Shown one piece after another: positions 52,758-61,167 of a stretch of 64,000 nt of DNA (within the stretch, counting starts at the first letter, position 1; every line of letters begins with the position of its first letter). Both the position numbers and the translations under genes were made by a program. Source of the DNA: Candidatus Omnitrophota bacterium (GTDB lineage: Bacteria; Hinthialibacterota; Hinthialibacteria; OLB16); the NCBI GenBank assembly GCA_020632575.1, contig JACKFH010000008.1, positions 124,001 through 188,000 on the forward strand, in the 5' to 3' direction. The notes beneath the pieces are model-generated. The model was not told the origin of the DNA. It made no database searches and was given only the letters and a program-made list of their open reading frames with translations.

Positions 52758-53216
52758 ATGAACATTTTCAATCTTGGACCTTTGGAACTCGCCATCATCG
52801 CGATTGTGGCGTTGGTTGTGGTGGGACCCCGTCAACTACCCGAACTCGGTCGGATGGTCGGGCGATGGATGAAAAGTTTTCGGGAGGCGTCGGATGAGAT
52901 GAAACGAAGCCTCTACATGGAGGACGATTTCCGTCGGCAGCCACCGCCGAAGCCGCGCCCCTCCCTTCAGCACCAGCCTGCGACCGATGACGAGCCGGCT
53001 CACCTAACCGATCAAGGCTCGAATCAGGGGAGATACGACGCTGAGGATCTGGATCCGGAACCCACCGAGGTCGATCCCGACCAGGAGCGTGTCGAAACCG
53101 AAAAGATGTTCGAATCCGAGGATTCCCCCGAAGCGTCGCAAGCCAATGGCGAACCCGCGGAGGAAGTGAAACGATCGTACGAAGAGATCGACTACGACCG
53201 TGAGGGCGCCGATTGA
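52758..53216 (+). CDS. tatB: TatB/TatA-type translocase subunit
   Basis: A 152-residue protein with the TatA/B N-terminus: MNIFNLGPLELAIIAIVALVVVGPRQLPELGRMVGRWMKSFREAS, a membrane helix, the VGPRQLPE hinge and an amphipathic helix. The long acidic, Pro-rich C-terminus (about 60-152) is more like TatB. Gly after the start helix (LGPLEL) has the Glu at position 10 that TatB favours. It forms the substrate receptor with TatC, whose ATG overlaps the stop by one base. Substrates in the window include the Rieske protein and the sulfatase. Confidence 0.88.
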   Translation: MNIFNLGPLELAIIAIVALVVVGPRQLPELGRMVGRWMKSFREASDEMKRSLYMEDDFRRQPPPKPRPSLQHQPATDDEPAHLTDQGSNQGRYDAEDLDPEPTEVDPDQERVETEKMFESEDSPEASQANGEPAEEVKRSYEEIDYDREGAD

Positions 53217-54055
53217 TGAGTGAAGAAAAAGAGATGTCCTTTATGGAACATCTCGAGGAACTCCGCGATCGAATTCTCAGAGCGGTCTATGGCATTGTTC
53301 CGGCCATGGTGATTTGTTTCATCTTTGCCCGCGATCTGCTTGAGCTGATTACCAACCATGCGCGAAGTCTGAATGTCCCTTTCAAGACTCAGGGCATTCC
53401 ACTTCGGATCGGTTTCAATCCGGTGCAAGGGGTCTATTTCGACATACCGATTTCCTCCACTGAGGGCGACACGATCTTGCAGGCCCTTTCGCCGATCGAA
53501 ATCCCGATTTGCTACATGAAGGTCGCCTTTGTCGCGGCGATCTTCGTCGCGTTCCCCTGGATCATGTATCAGGCCTGGGCCTTCATCGAACCGGGTCTTA
53601 AACCCAACGAAAAGAAGTATATCGGGCCGTTCCTGATTGTCTCCTGGTCCTTCTTTATTTTCGGCGGGCTGTTCGCCTACTTCGGGATGCTGACCGTGGC
53701 GGTTAAGTTGCTGGCGAATTTCGGAGCCGGCATCGCGGTCAACGCATGGTCGCTTTCAAATTATGTGAGTTTCGTTTTGCGGATGTTGCTCGTATTCGGC
53801 ATCGTGTTTCAGATGCCGGTGGTCTCCGCCTTGCTGTCGATGCTGGGCATTTTGGATCCAGAGTTTCTCGCCAAGTACCGTCGGCATTCCATCCTCGGCA
53901 TCACCATCGCCGCGGCCATTCTCACCCCGCCCGATCCAGTCACTCTGGTCATCATGGCGATCCCGCTTTATGGGTTGTTCGAACTTTCAATCGTGGTTGC
54001 GCGGTTCTTCAAAAGGAAACCGGGGGTCGAGCTGACGCCTGTCAAGAAGGCTTGA
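53216..54055 (+). CDS. tatC: Sec-independent translocase TatC
   Basis: A 279-residue protein with six membrane helices, the Tat signal-peptide receptor. Conserved parts: MSFMEHLEELRDRILRAV at the cytoplasmic N-terminus, SPIEIPICYMKVAFVAAIFVAFPWIMYQAWAFIEPGL, KYIGPFLIVSWSFFIFGG, FGIVFQMPVV and ITPPDP-like LTPPDPVT. The first periplasmic loop is longer than in E. coli by about 35 residues (NVPFKTQGIPLRIGFNPVQG and further). ATG 53216 overlaps the tatB stop (TGATG). Confidence 0.94.
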   Translation: MSEEKEMSFMEHLEELRDRILRAVYGIVPAMVICFIFARDLLELITNHARSLNVPFKTQGIPLRIGFNPVQGVYFDIPISSTEGDTILQALSPIEIPICYMKVAFVAAIFVAFPWIMYQAWAFIEPGLKPNEKKYIGPFLIVSWSFFIFGGLFAYFGMLTVAVKLLANFGAGIAVNAWSLSNYVSFVLRMLLVFGIVFQMPVVSALLSMLGILDPEFLAKYRRHSILGITIAAAILTPPDPVTLVIMAIPLYGLFELSIVVARFFKRKPGVELTPVKKA

Positions 54056-54059
54056 TCGC

Positions 54060-55145
54060 CTAAGCCATTCGCCACCTTTCTACTCTCTCTTCATCCACCA
54101 TAGGTCTTTTTGTGTGCTCCGGTGGCAATTGAATCATGCCCCCCTTCACTTCAATGGGAGGTTCAACAATGTCTTCCTGAAACCACCGTGCGCTCGATTC
54201 GACGTCGGTGGGGTAAAGGCAATTGGGGAGGGTCGCCATATAGAGAGCGTGAAGAGAGGCGATTCCAAGTTCCGGCATGGTCCCCATCCAGTTCGCGATT
54301 CCCTCTTGGGCGCAGAGGTCATGAATCGCTTTGGCCGCAGAAAGTCCACCCACTCTTTGGATCTTGATGTTCACGATCCGGCAGGAACCAAGTTCGATTG
54401 CCTTCCTCACCCTCGCTGGGGATTCCGCCGACTCATCGAGGCAGATCGGCGTGCCGATCCGAGATTGTAGATCGGCATGGCCCTTCAGGTCCTCGGCTGC
54501 CAGGGGTTGCTCAATCATCATCAGGTCGAACTCATCCAACGCCTCAAGCAATGAAAAGTGCTCGCGGCGGTACGCCGCGTTGGCGTCCACCATCAGTGGA
54601 AGGGTAGGGAACTCCGATCGAATCGCTTTCAGGGGTTCGACATCCCAGCCCGGTTCGATCTTGATCTTCAACCGTTTGTAACCCTCCATAAGGTAATGGT
54701 GGCAGCGTTCCACCAGCTTCTCGATGGTGGGATAAATCCCGACCGCCAATCCGGACTCGATCGGTTTTGTCTCACCGCCGAATTCATCGGAAAACGAACG
54801 GCCTTCCCTTTGAAGTCGGAAATCCCAAAGGGCTCCCTCGAACCCAGCCCAGGCAAATCGGTTCCCCTCGGAATCTTGGAGTTGCTCGGAAACGAACGCG
54901 GGGCCGGGATGTCCAGCCGATTCCCACCGAGGAATAGCCTCCTCCCGCAGGAAGGCCAGAGTCGATTCGGGGGTGTCAATCGAATAGAAAGCCCCCGACA
55001 TCGGGGAAGCTTCTCCCCAAGCGATAAGGCCATCGTCCTCGATGCGCACTAGGATCGATTCCTTCGTATCGACCGACCCGGAACTGATCCGAAAGGGTTC
55101 GGTCATCGGGACTCGGATAGGTATCAGTTCGACTTTCGGGGGCAC
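54060..55145 (-). CDS. Enolase-superfamily enzyme (MenC/N-acylamino acid racemase-like)
   Basis: A 361-residue cytoplasmic enzyme of the muconate-lactonising subgroup. Catalytic residues: Lys-x-Lys in RLKIKIEPGWD, metal ligands Asp in LMVDANAAY, Glu in MIEQPLA and Asp in CLDESAESP, and the second Lys in NIKIQRVGGL. The pattern fits o-succinylbenzoate synthase (menaquinone path) or N-succinylamino acid racemase, which cannot be told apart by sequence. No menaquinone genes are close. GTG 55145 follows CAGGAG. It converges with tatC, four bases apart. Confidence 0.85.
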   Translation of the reverse strand: MPPKVELIPIRVPMTEPFRISSGSVDTKESILVRIEDDGLIAWGEASPMSGAFYSIDTPESTLAFLREEAIPRWESAGHPGPAFVSEQLQDSEGNRFAWAGFEGALWDFRLQREGRSFSDEFGGETKPIESGLAVGIYPTIEKLVERCHHYLMEGYKRLKIKIEPGWDVEPLKAIRSEFPTLPLMVDANAAYRREHFSLLEALDEFDLMMIEQPLAAEDLKGHADLQSRIGTPICLDESAESPARVRKAIELGSCRIVNIKIQRVGGLSAAKAIHDLCAQEGIANWMGTMPELGIASLHALYMATLPNCLYPTDVESSARWFQEDIVEPPIEVKGGMIQLPPEHTKRPMVDEERVERWRMA

Positions 55146-55206
55146 TCATTGACTCCTGAACCGGTTAAGGGCAACCTTTTTCCCACTTAGTGTGGAGGAC
55201 CAAATC

Positions 55207-56349
55207 ATGATCGCATTGATTGTCATCTTATGTCTTGTTGGAATCGTTGCCCAGAACTCCGCCACCGCGGAAACCCTGAAGGTCGAAAACGCGAAAGACG
55301 TCGTGGTGTACAAAGAGGATGGCCGTTTCGGCGGCTGGCCGGCCAACCATGGAATGTGGCATTGGGGGGATGAGGTTTTGGTTGGATTCAGCCGGGGCTA
55401 TTACAAGAACCTCGGCGAGCGGCATCACATCGACCGAGACAAACCCGAACAACATTGGCTGGCTCGCAGTCTCGATGGCGGAAAGACCTGGAAGACCGAG
55501 GACCCGCAAGAGAAGGGGATGTTGATCCCTCAAGGGGACGCGCTCCATGGAACGGAACTCCCGGAGATGAAGCCGGTCCCGGCCAAGGATTGCCCAGGCG
55601 GCATCGACTTCACCAACCCCGATTTCGCGATGACCCTGCGCATGTCCAGCGCCGATACGGGGGAGTCTCGTTTTTATTACTCCTACGACCGAGGGCACAC
55701 CTGGGAAGGCCCCTTCAAACTCCCGTTGTTCGGACAGAAAGGGATCATGGCTCGCACCGATTATATCGTGAACGGAAAACACGATTGCATGATCTTTCTC
55801 ACCGCGGCCAAGGAGAACAACGAGGAGGGGCGCGTTCTCTGCGCTCGAACCCAAGATGGCGGCAAGACCTGGAAGATGCTCTCCTTCATCGGCCCCGAAC
55901 CCGAGGGGTTTTCGATCATGCCCTCCACAGTGCGGTTGTCCGACACCAAACTGATTTGCACCACTCGACGTCGCGAGGGGGATAATCGTTGGATCGACGG
56001 ATATGTCTCCGAGGACAACGGCGAGACTTGGGAATACATCGGCAAGCCGGTCAAGGATTGCGGCATCGGGAATCCGCCCGCGATGATTCAACTCCAGGAT
56101 GGCCGTCTCTGTCTGACCTATGGTTTCCGCCAGGAGCCCTGGGAGATGCGCGCGGTCTTCTCCTCGGATGAAGGCAAGACCTGGACAGAGCCCTACACCA
56201 TTCGAACCGGCGGAGGAACTCGCGACCTCGGATATCCCCGCACCGTGCAATTGCCGGACGGTAAAATTCTCACCGCTTACTATTGGTGCGACCAGCCGGA
56301 TACGGAACGTTATATCGCCGCGACCATTTGGGAGGCCCCCGCTCCGTAA
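55207..56349 (+). CDS. Secreted sialidase-like propeller protein
   Basis: A 380-residue secreted protein (signal peptide about 1-24, ending SATA; start ATG 55207, eight bases after GTGGAGGACC). It has a six-bladed sialidase-type propeller with four Asp boxes (SLDGGKTW, TQDGGKTW, SEDNGETW, SSDEGKTW). FGGWPANHG near the start has no Arg of the canonical FRIP motif, but CTTRRREGDNRW and GYPRTVQLPDGKIL provide possible Arg ligands. It may be an exo-alpha-sialidase or a related glycosidase. Confidence 0.82.
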   Translation: MIALIVILCLVGIVAQNSATAETLKVENAKDVVVYKEDGRFGGWPANHGMWHWGDEVLVGFSRGYYKNLGERHHIDRDKPEQHWLARSLDGGKTWKTEDPQEKGMLIPQGDALHGTELPEMKPVPAKDCPGGIDFTNPDFAMTLRMSSADTGESRFYYSYDRGHTWEGPFKLPLFGQKGIMARTDYIVNGKHDCMIFLTAAKENNEEGRVLCARTQDGGKTWKMLSFIGPEPEGFSIMPSTVRLSDTKLICTTRRREGDNRWIDGYVSEDNGETWEYIGKPVKDCGIGNPPAMIQLQDGRLCLTYGFRQEPWEMRAVFSSDEGKTWTEPYTIRTGGGTRDLGYPRTVQLPDGKILTAYYWCDQPDTERYIAATIWEAPAP

Positions 56350-56383
56350 TCGGTCCACTGTGCAAACATTAGCCCGCCGCACC

Positions 56384-56610
56384 ACGGGAGCGGTATCAAC
56401 TCACCACACCGTGGGAGCGGCATCACCTAATCAAGCCGTGGGAGCGGCATCCTGCCGCGAAGGGAGTCCGCACCCTCGCGGTGAGGACTTTGTCCGTGTA
56501 GCGACATGGTTTTAACCTGTCGCGGAGGTTGCTTGATCGATCACAGTCCGCAACGGGTTGAAACCCGTCGCTACGCAAACAAAACCGGCGCCACAAGGGC
56601 GCGGGTTTGA
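56384..56610. repeat. Mixed palindromic repeats upstream of the ceramidase-like gene
   Basis: Three tandem GTGGGAGCGGCATC-type half units (56384-56460, ending CTGCCGCGAAGG) are followed by a foldback of the GTAGCGAC family (arms at about 56497-56525 and 56548-56577, GCAACGGGTTGAAACCCGTCGC). The second element creates an in-frame N-terminal extension of the next gene that is not expected to be translated. Confidence 0.75.
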
Positions 56611-56623
56611 GGAGAGAGTTCTT

Positions 56624-57994
56624 ATGTTTCGAGCAATTGGATTGCTAACGATCGCAATCGCCCTATTCCTGGGAGGTGTTTCCGCCATGGCAGACGCGGG
56701 AGATTTTCAAGTCGGGGTGGGGAAGGTGGTGATCACCCCCAAGAAAAACATGTGGATGGCGGGTTACGCATCGCGCACCCAACCCTCGGATGGGAAGGTG
56801 CACGATCTCTACGCCAAAGCACTCGCGATCAAGGACTCGGAGGGGAACATCTCGGTGCTTGTCGGTTCCGATGTGATCGGCCTTCCCCGGGAAATGTCGC
56901 AACAAGTGGGGGAGACCATCGAGAAGAAGCATGGCATCCCTCGCGAACGGTTGATGCTGACCGCCTCGCACACCCACACCGGCCCCGCTTTTCGAGACAA
57001 CCTGCGCACCATGTACAAAATGGATGACGGGCAATGGGCGTTGGTCGAGGAATATAGCAAGGAACTCCCTCTGCTTCTGGTCGAGGCAATCGACAAGGCG
57101 ATCGCCGACCTGGAGCCCTGCAAACTCTACTGGGGTGTGGGCGAGGCCGGATTCGCCAAGAATCGGAGGAAGTACACGATTGGCGGGGTGACCAACGATT
57201 ACAATCCGATCGGGCCGGTCGATCACGATGTCCCGGTTCTGAAAGCGGTTCGCGAGGATGGTTCGGTCAAGGCGCTCTCTTTCGGGTACGCCTGCCACAA
57301 CACGACCCTCGGGTTCTACAAATTCACCGGCGATTACGCGGGTTTCGCTCAGGAATACCTGGAGAAGGATTTCGATGGCGCGACCGCCATTTTCTCCGCG
57401 GGATGCGGCGGCGATCAGAACCCGCTACCGCGCCGGAGTCTGGAACTCGCGGAGAAATACGGTCATGAACTGGCCGACGCGGTCAAATCGGTGGCCAACA
57501 GCGAGATGGAGGAAATGAAGGGGCCGATCAAGGCGCAGTATCGCGAGATCGATCTCCCCCTCTCCGAACCCCCGACCCGTGAGGAATTGGTCGAACAGAC
57601 CAAAAGCGATAACCGTTACATCCAGGCCCGAGCCGAGGCGCTCCTGCCCAAGTTCGACGAGAAGGGCGGCCTCGACACGACTTACCCTTACCCAATCCAA
57701 ATCTGGGATTTCACCAGCGGCCACCGGATCCTCGCCCTCGGAGGCGAAGCCGTGGTCGATTACTCCCTGCTGTTCAAGCACTATCTGGGGGAGGAGAAAC
57801 TTTGGGTAATCGCCTACGCCAACGATGTCATGGCCTACATCCCCTCCCTCCGTGTCCTCCGAGAGGGCGGCTACGAGGGGGCCGAGTCGATGATCTACTA
57901 CGGCATGTACGGCCCCTGGGCCCCGCAAGTGGAATCGATGATCGTCGGAACAGTCCACGACATGGTGGGCAAAGAACTCGACGAATCGCCCTGA
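56624..57994 (+). CDS. Secreted neutral ceramidase-like hydrolase
   Basis: A 456-residue secreted protein (signal peptide about 1-23, ending VSAMA). ATG 56624 follows GAGGAGAGAG; an upstream in-frame ATG at 56558 lies in a repeat. The body matches the neutral/alkaline non-lysosomal ceramidase family N-terminal domain: VGVGKVVITPKKNMWMAGY, ASHTHTGPAF (metal site), FGYACHNTTLGF, FSAGCGGDQNPLPR (family: GNIGDVSPN) and LALGGEAVVDYSLLFK. In PVC-like bacteria these proteins occur as general amide or ester hydrolases; the substrate is unknown. Confidence 0.85.
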   Translation: MFRAIGLLTIAIALFLGGVSAMADAGDFQVGVGKVVITPKKNMWMAGYASRTQPSDGKVHDLYAKALAIKDSEGNISVLVGSDVIGLPREMSQQVGETIEKKHGIPRERLMLTASHTHTGPAFRDNLRTMYKMDDGQWALVEEYSKELPLLLVEAIDKAIADLEPCKLYWGVGEAGFAKNRRKYTIGGVTNDYNPIGPVDHDVPVLKAVREDGSVKALSFGYACHNTTLGFYKFTGDYAGFAQEYLEKDFDGATAIFSAGCGGDQNPLPRRSLELAEKYGHELADAVKSVANSEMEEMKGPIKAQYREIDLPLSEPPTREELVEQTKSDNRYIQARAEALLPKFDEKGGLDTTYPYPIQIWDFTSGHRILALGGEAVVDYSLLFKHYLGEEKLWVIAYANDVMAYIPSLRVLREGGYEGAESMIYYGMYGPWAPQVESMIVGTVHDMVGKELDESP

Positions 57995-58000
57995 CAAAAT

Positions 58001-58340
58001 GTGTCATTCCTGCGAAGGCAGGAATCCATACGCCTGGTCCGGGCCCTGGATACCCGCCTTCGCGGGTATGACACATTCAGACCGCCGTTTATTACGAATC
58101 GTTGCTGGAACGTGGCTCCCGCCTCGTTCCCACATCGCATCGGATTCCGATCCGATACAAGTTTACAGCAGCGACCCAGTCCGCAACGGGATGAATCCCG
58201 TCGCTACTCAGACGAAACCCACACCACGGGGGGTGCGGGTTAGCAGCTCGTTGAATAACCGTAGCCCGGCAACTCACTTGCCGGGATGCTGGGAGCAAAT
58301 CGTTCTATTCACCCGGCAAATGAGGTGCCGGGCTACGAAA
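58001..58340. repeat. Cluster of four palindromic repeat types
   Basis: The gap 57995-58371 holds, in order: the GTCATTCC(T/C)GCG type (58001-58075), the GCTGGAACG/ATCGGATTCC type (about 58100-58160), the GCAACGGGATGAATCCCGTCGC type (about 58178-58200) and the GTAGCCCGGCAACTC type (58261-58340, arms with GAGGTGCCGGGCTAC). No coding sequence is credible. Confidence 0.82.
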
Positions 58341-59355
58341 GATGAGTTCTTCATCGGGCTGTTGGGCATGGTCACAGCCCCGAAACCTTCCCCCAGTCCC
58401 TCTGAAAGATCATCAAATCCTCCGGCCCCACAACCCCATCTCCATTGATATCACTCCGCAGGTAAGGGAACTCGAAGGCTCCCATGTCGTAGCGGCCAAT
58501 CGGGCGTGAGTTGCCGTCAAAATCAGTGGTGAGCCCTGTATCCGTCCCGGCATCAATGCAAGGAGACGCTGCCTGAAGGTGATAATCTCCATTTTCCGGA
58601 TCGACAAAGAGAGGATCGGCATCGATGTTGCCTTCGCCGGGATAGCCTCCTTCTAGGTTAGAATAAACTACCTCAGCCTCCGGATCGTCATACCCCTGCC
58701 CATACCTCAGTATCCCTGGTCCGACGAGGATGCAATTAAGCAAGGTCGGCGCAGACGCAGAATCCGACCATGCTATGGCAGGTGGAAAAGACCCGGACCC
58801 GACAATCGTGCAATTCCGAAAAACAGTCTTGCTGTCTGAATCTCGGATAAAGCAGCCCTGGTCAATTGCGATCGGTTATTCTCCAAAACGCAATTTTCAA
58901 CCGTCACCAATGACTTAAATGCTCGCATCGCACCGCCCTGAGTGAAAACGGTCGTCGGGGAATCGGGCCTCCTCCTATTATCTTATTCCTCGTCCTTTCA
59001 ACTGCTATGTTTGAAGAAATTAGCGTATTTGTAACACTAAGATCGGACTCATTACAGTTTATACCGCCACCGGAGTTTGCTGAATTGACCTCTAGTAAAC
59101 TGTCTCTCATAATGACATGGGATTGGGTAATAGATACACCTCCACCGGAGGAACCGGAATTCATAGATATTCTGGCTCGTTCCACTAACATGGATGATTT
59201 CAAACATGATATCCCCCCGCCGCCGCGGCAACCATCGTTACCAATAATAGTGGTGTCTCTTATTTTCACAAAGCCATTACGTATACCCATTCCTCCACCG
59301 CTACAAAAAAACCAGTAGAGACTACATTATTTTCAAAAATTGTGCAATTTCGAAC

Positions 59356-59363
59356 TTCGACTG
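59356..59363. repeat. Target-site duplication, left
   Basis: TTCGACTG directly before the left terminal repeat; the same octamer follows the right end at 61160-61167. An alternative 9-bp reading (CTTCGACTG) shifts the right border by one base. Confidence 0.88.
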
Positions 59364-59420
59364 GGGCCTGCGTCCTGAAAGTGGGATTAGGGTCGGGTCT
59401 TTTATTTTTGGGTTAATATA

Positions 59421-59439
59421 TGTAGTATTTCATACTACA
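59421..59439 (+). promoter_or_regulatory. Palindrome in the IS promoter region
   Basis: TGTAGTAT and ATACTACA form a perfect 8-bp inverted repeat with a 3-base spacer, 20 bases before the orfA ATG and overlapping AT-rich TTAATATATG. It may be an operator for transposase control. Confidence 0.5.
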
Positions 59440-59458
59440 TGATCGGGGAGGGAGAATC

Positions 59459-59830
59459 ATGGCTGGCATGGAAAAACTGGAAACGCGACGACAACGGGTT
59501 TTGAAGGAATTGGCCGAGTTGGGCGAGATGCGACGTGGAAGCATCACCGAGCAGTTCGTCGAATCCACCGGTCGGGATGGCGCGAAAAAACGGCGCGGCC
59601 CCTATTACGTCCACACATACAAGGAGAAGGGAAAGACGATCTCGCGTCGGTTGACCGATCCCGGCCAAGTGGCTTTGCGCCGGGAGCAGATCGAGGCCTT
59701 CCGACGCTTTCAGGAATTGACCGCCGAACTGCTTCACATCGGCGAGCAAGCCGCCGACGCGGCTTTGTCGGGCGAAGAGGAAAAAAAAACTTCACCCTCC
59801 AAGTCGAGGTTGAGAAGGACGCGGAAGTAG
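59459..59830 (+). CDS. IS accessory frame, DUF6788-like (orfA)
   Basis: A 123-residue basic protein: METLETRRQRV-like KLETRRQRVLKELAELGEMR, then GPYYVHTYKEKGKTISRRL and a helix RREQIEAFRRFQELTAEL, the pattern of the DUF6788 proteins that precede ISKra4-type transposases. GGGGAGGGAG precedes ATG 59459. After A9 at 59781-59789 the zero frame adds a meaningless tail (TSPSKSRLRRTRK), while the -1 frame continues KNFTLQVEVEKDAEVV into the transposase. Confidence 0.85.
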   Translation: MAGMEKLETRRQRVLKELAELGEMRRGSITEQFVESTGRDGAKKRRGPYYVHTYKEKGKTISRRLTDPGQVALRREQIEAFRRFQELTAELLHIGEQAADAALSGEEEKKTSPSKSRLRRTRK

Positions 59831-59835
59831 TCCGC

Positions 59836-61131
59836 TTGCTTGAGCGGGCGAGCGCGGCGGGGAAGGTGGACCTGGAAGCCTGCGAATCCGCGTTGCGCCC
59901 CTTGACCCTGGCGGCGGGAGCCAAGTCTCTGGGCGTCTTGTTGGAGTCGGTCGGGAAGGGGCGACGGGATGAAGAGACCGTTTGCGAGTGCGGGACTCGA
60001 ATGGAGAGTCAGGGATTGCGCTCGAAGGAGTTGCTGACCATCCTGGGGCCAGTGACTTACACCCGCTCGATGTTTCGGTGTCCATCCTGTGGGGCGACTC
60101 GCTTTCCGGGAGACGAGGAGTTGGACATCGTGGGGACGAGCCGCTCGCCGGGGTTGCGTCGGATGATGGCGAGGGCGGGAAGCAGGACGACCTTCAAGGA
60201 AGCCTGTGGGGATCTGGAAGTTTACGCCGGGCTGACGGTCAGCCCCAAGGATGTGGAACGCGTGGCGGAAAAGATCGGAGAGGATCTGGAGGCTTGGTCG
60301 GCTCGGGAAAGGAAGGACTATTTGCGGGAAGACCGTCCCGTCCCGCTGAAAAAAATCCTCCCCATTCTGTATATCGCCTACGATGGAACCGGGGTGCCGA
60401 TGACGCCCTGGGAACTGGTCGGGCGCAAAGGGAAACAAGCCGATGGGTCGGCCAAAACCCGCGAGGCCAAACTGGGCTGCGTGTTCACCCAGACGACTCT
60501 TGACGAGAAGGGACGGCCCGTCCGCGATCCCGACTCGACCTCCTTCGTCGGTCAGATCGAATCGGCCGAGGATTTTGGGTGGCGGATCTACGCCGAGGCG
60601 GTGCGTCGCGGATTGGAATCGGCGCGGGAGGTGGTGATTTTGGGGGACGGCGCCGAATGGATTCGAGGAATCGCCGAAATGCACTTCCACTGCGCGACCC
60701 AGATCGTGGACCTCTACCATGCCCGCGAGCATGTCTCCAACCTCTGCAAACTTCTCTTCGCCCCGAACGAGAAACAGATCGAACGCAAGCGTCAAAAGTG
60801 GTGGAAGCATCTTGACGACGGAGACGTCGAGAAAATCCTCCGTGAAGCCGCCAAACTTTTGCCCGAGGATTCATCGCAAATGAAATCCGCCCGCAAGGAA
60901 CTGGCGTATCTGGACAAGAACAAGGAAAGGATGCGGTACGCTCAATTCCGCTCGCGCGGATTCTTCGTTGGATCGGGAGTGGTCGAGGCGGGCTGCAAAT
61001 CCATTGTCGGGCTGCGACTCAAAAGATCGGGAATGGAATGGTCCCTGCGCGGAGCCAACTCCATCCTCGCTCTACGATGCGCCACCTTCTCAGGAATCTT
61101 GGAGGACTATTGGGAAAGCCGCGCCGCCTGA
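59836..61131 (+). CDS. ISKra4-family transposase (orfB)
   Basis: A 431-residue frame (TTG 59836), probably made as a fusion with orfA by slippage on A9 (59781-59789). It has a zinc-ribbon-like part CECGTRM...FRCPSCGATRFPGDEEL (about 50-90), then the catalytic domain: YIAYDGTGVPMTPWELVGRKG (first Asp), EAKLGCVFTQT, VVILGDGAEWIRGIAEMHF (second Asp), DLYHAREHV, and RGFFVGSGVVEAGCKSIVGLRLKRSGMEWS with the final Glu. This order is that of ISKra4 transposases. Start codon and ribosome site for separate translation are poor. Confidence 0.88.
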   Translation: MLERASAAGKVDLEACESALRPLTLAAGAKSLGVLLESVGKGRRDEETVCECGTRMESQGLRSKELLTILGPVTYTRSMFRCPSCGATRFPGDEELDIVGTSRSPGLRRMMARAGSRTTFKEACGDLEVYAGLTVSPKDVERVAEKIGEDLEAWSARERKDYLREDRPVPLKKILPILYIAYDGTGVPMTPWELVGRKGKQADGSAKTREAKLGCVFTQTTLDEKGRPVRDPDSTSFVGQIESAEDFGWRIYAEAVRRGLESAREVVILGDGAEWIRGIAEMHFHCATQIVDLYHAREHVSNLCKLLFAPNEKQIERKRQKWWKHLDDGDVEKILREAAKLLPEDSSQMKSARKELAYLDKNKERMRYAQFRSRGFFVGSGVVEAGCKSIVGLRLKRSGMEWSLRGANSILALRCATFSGILEDYWESRAA

Positions 61132-61159
61132 CTTTGACCCACTTTGGTGACGCAGGCCC

Positions 61160-61167
61160 TTCGACTG
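61160..61167. repeat. Target-site duplication, right
   Basis: TTCGACTG directly after the right terminal repeat, identical to 59356-59363. Confidence 0.88.

Larger units (their letters stand above)
59364..61159 (+). mobile_element. ISKra4-like insertion sequence (1796 bp)
   Basis: The ends are imperfect inverted repeats: GGGCCTGCGTC at 59364-59374 is the exact complement of 61149-61159, and the match goes on with AAAGTGGG. Flanked by an 8-bp (or 9-bp) direct repeat. It carries two frames: a DUF6788-type orfA and an ISKra4-type transposase orfB. The element inserted into a beta-helix gene in the opposite orientation. Confidence 0.9.

Noticed and set aside
55228..56385. 385-codon minus-strand open frame opposite the sialidase-like gene
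   Set aside because: Four Asp boxes and a signal peptide support the plus-strand gene; the antisense frame has no motif.
56558..56623. Upstream in-frame start of the ceramidase-like gene
   Set aside because: It lies in an interspersed repeat that also creates look-alike peptides at 30553 and 58193; the signal peptide starts at ATG 56624 after a strong ribosome site.
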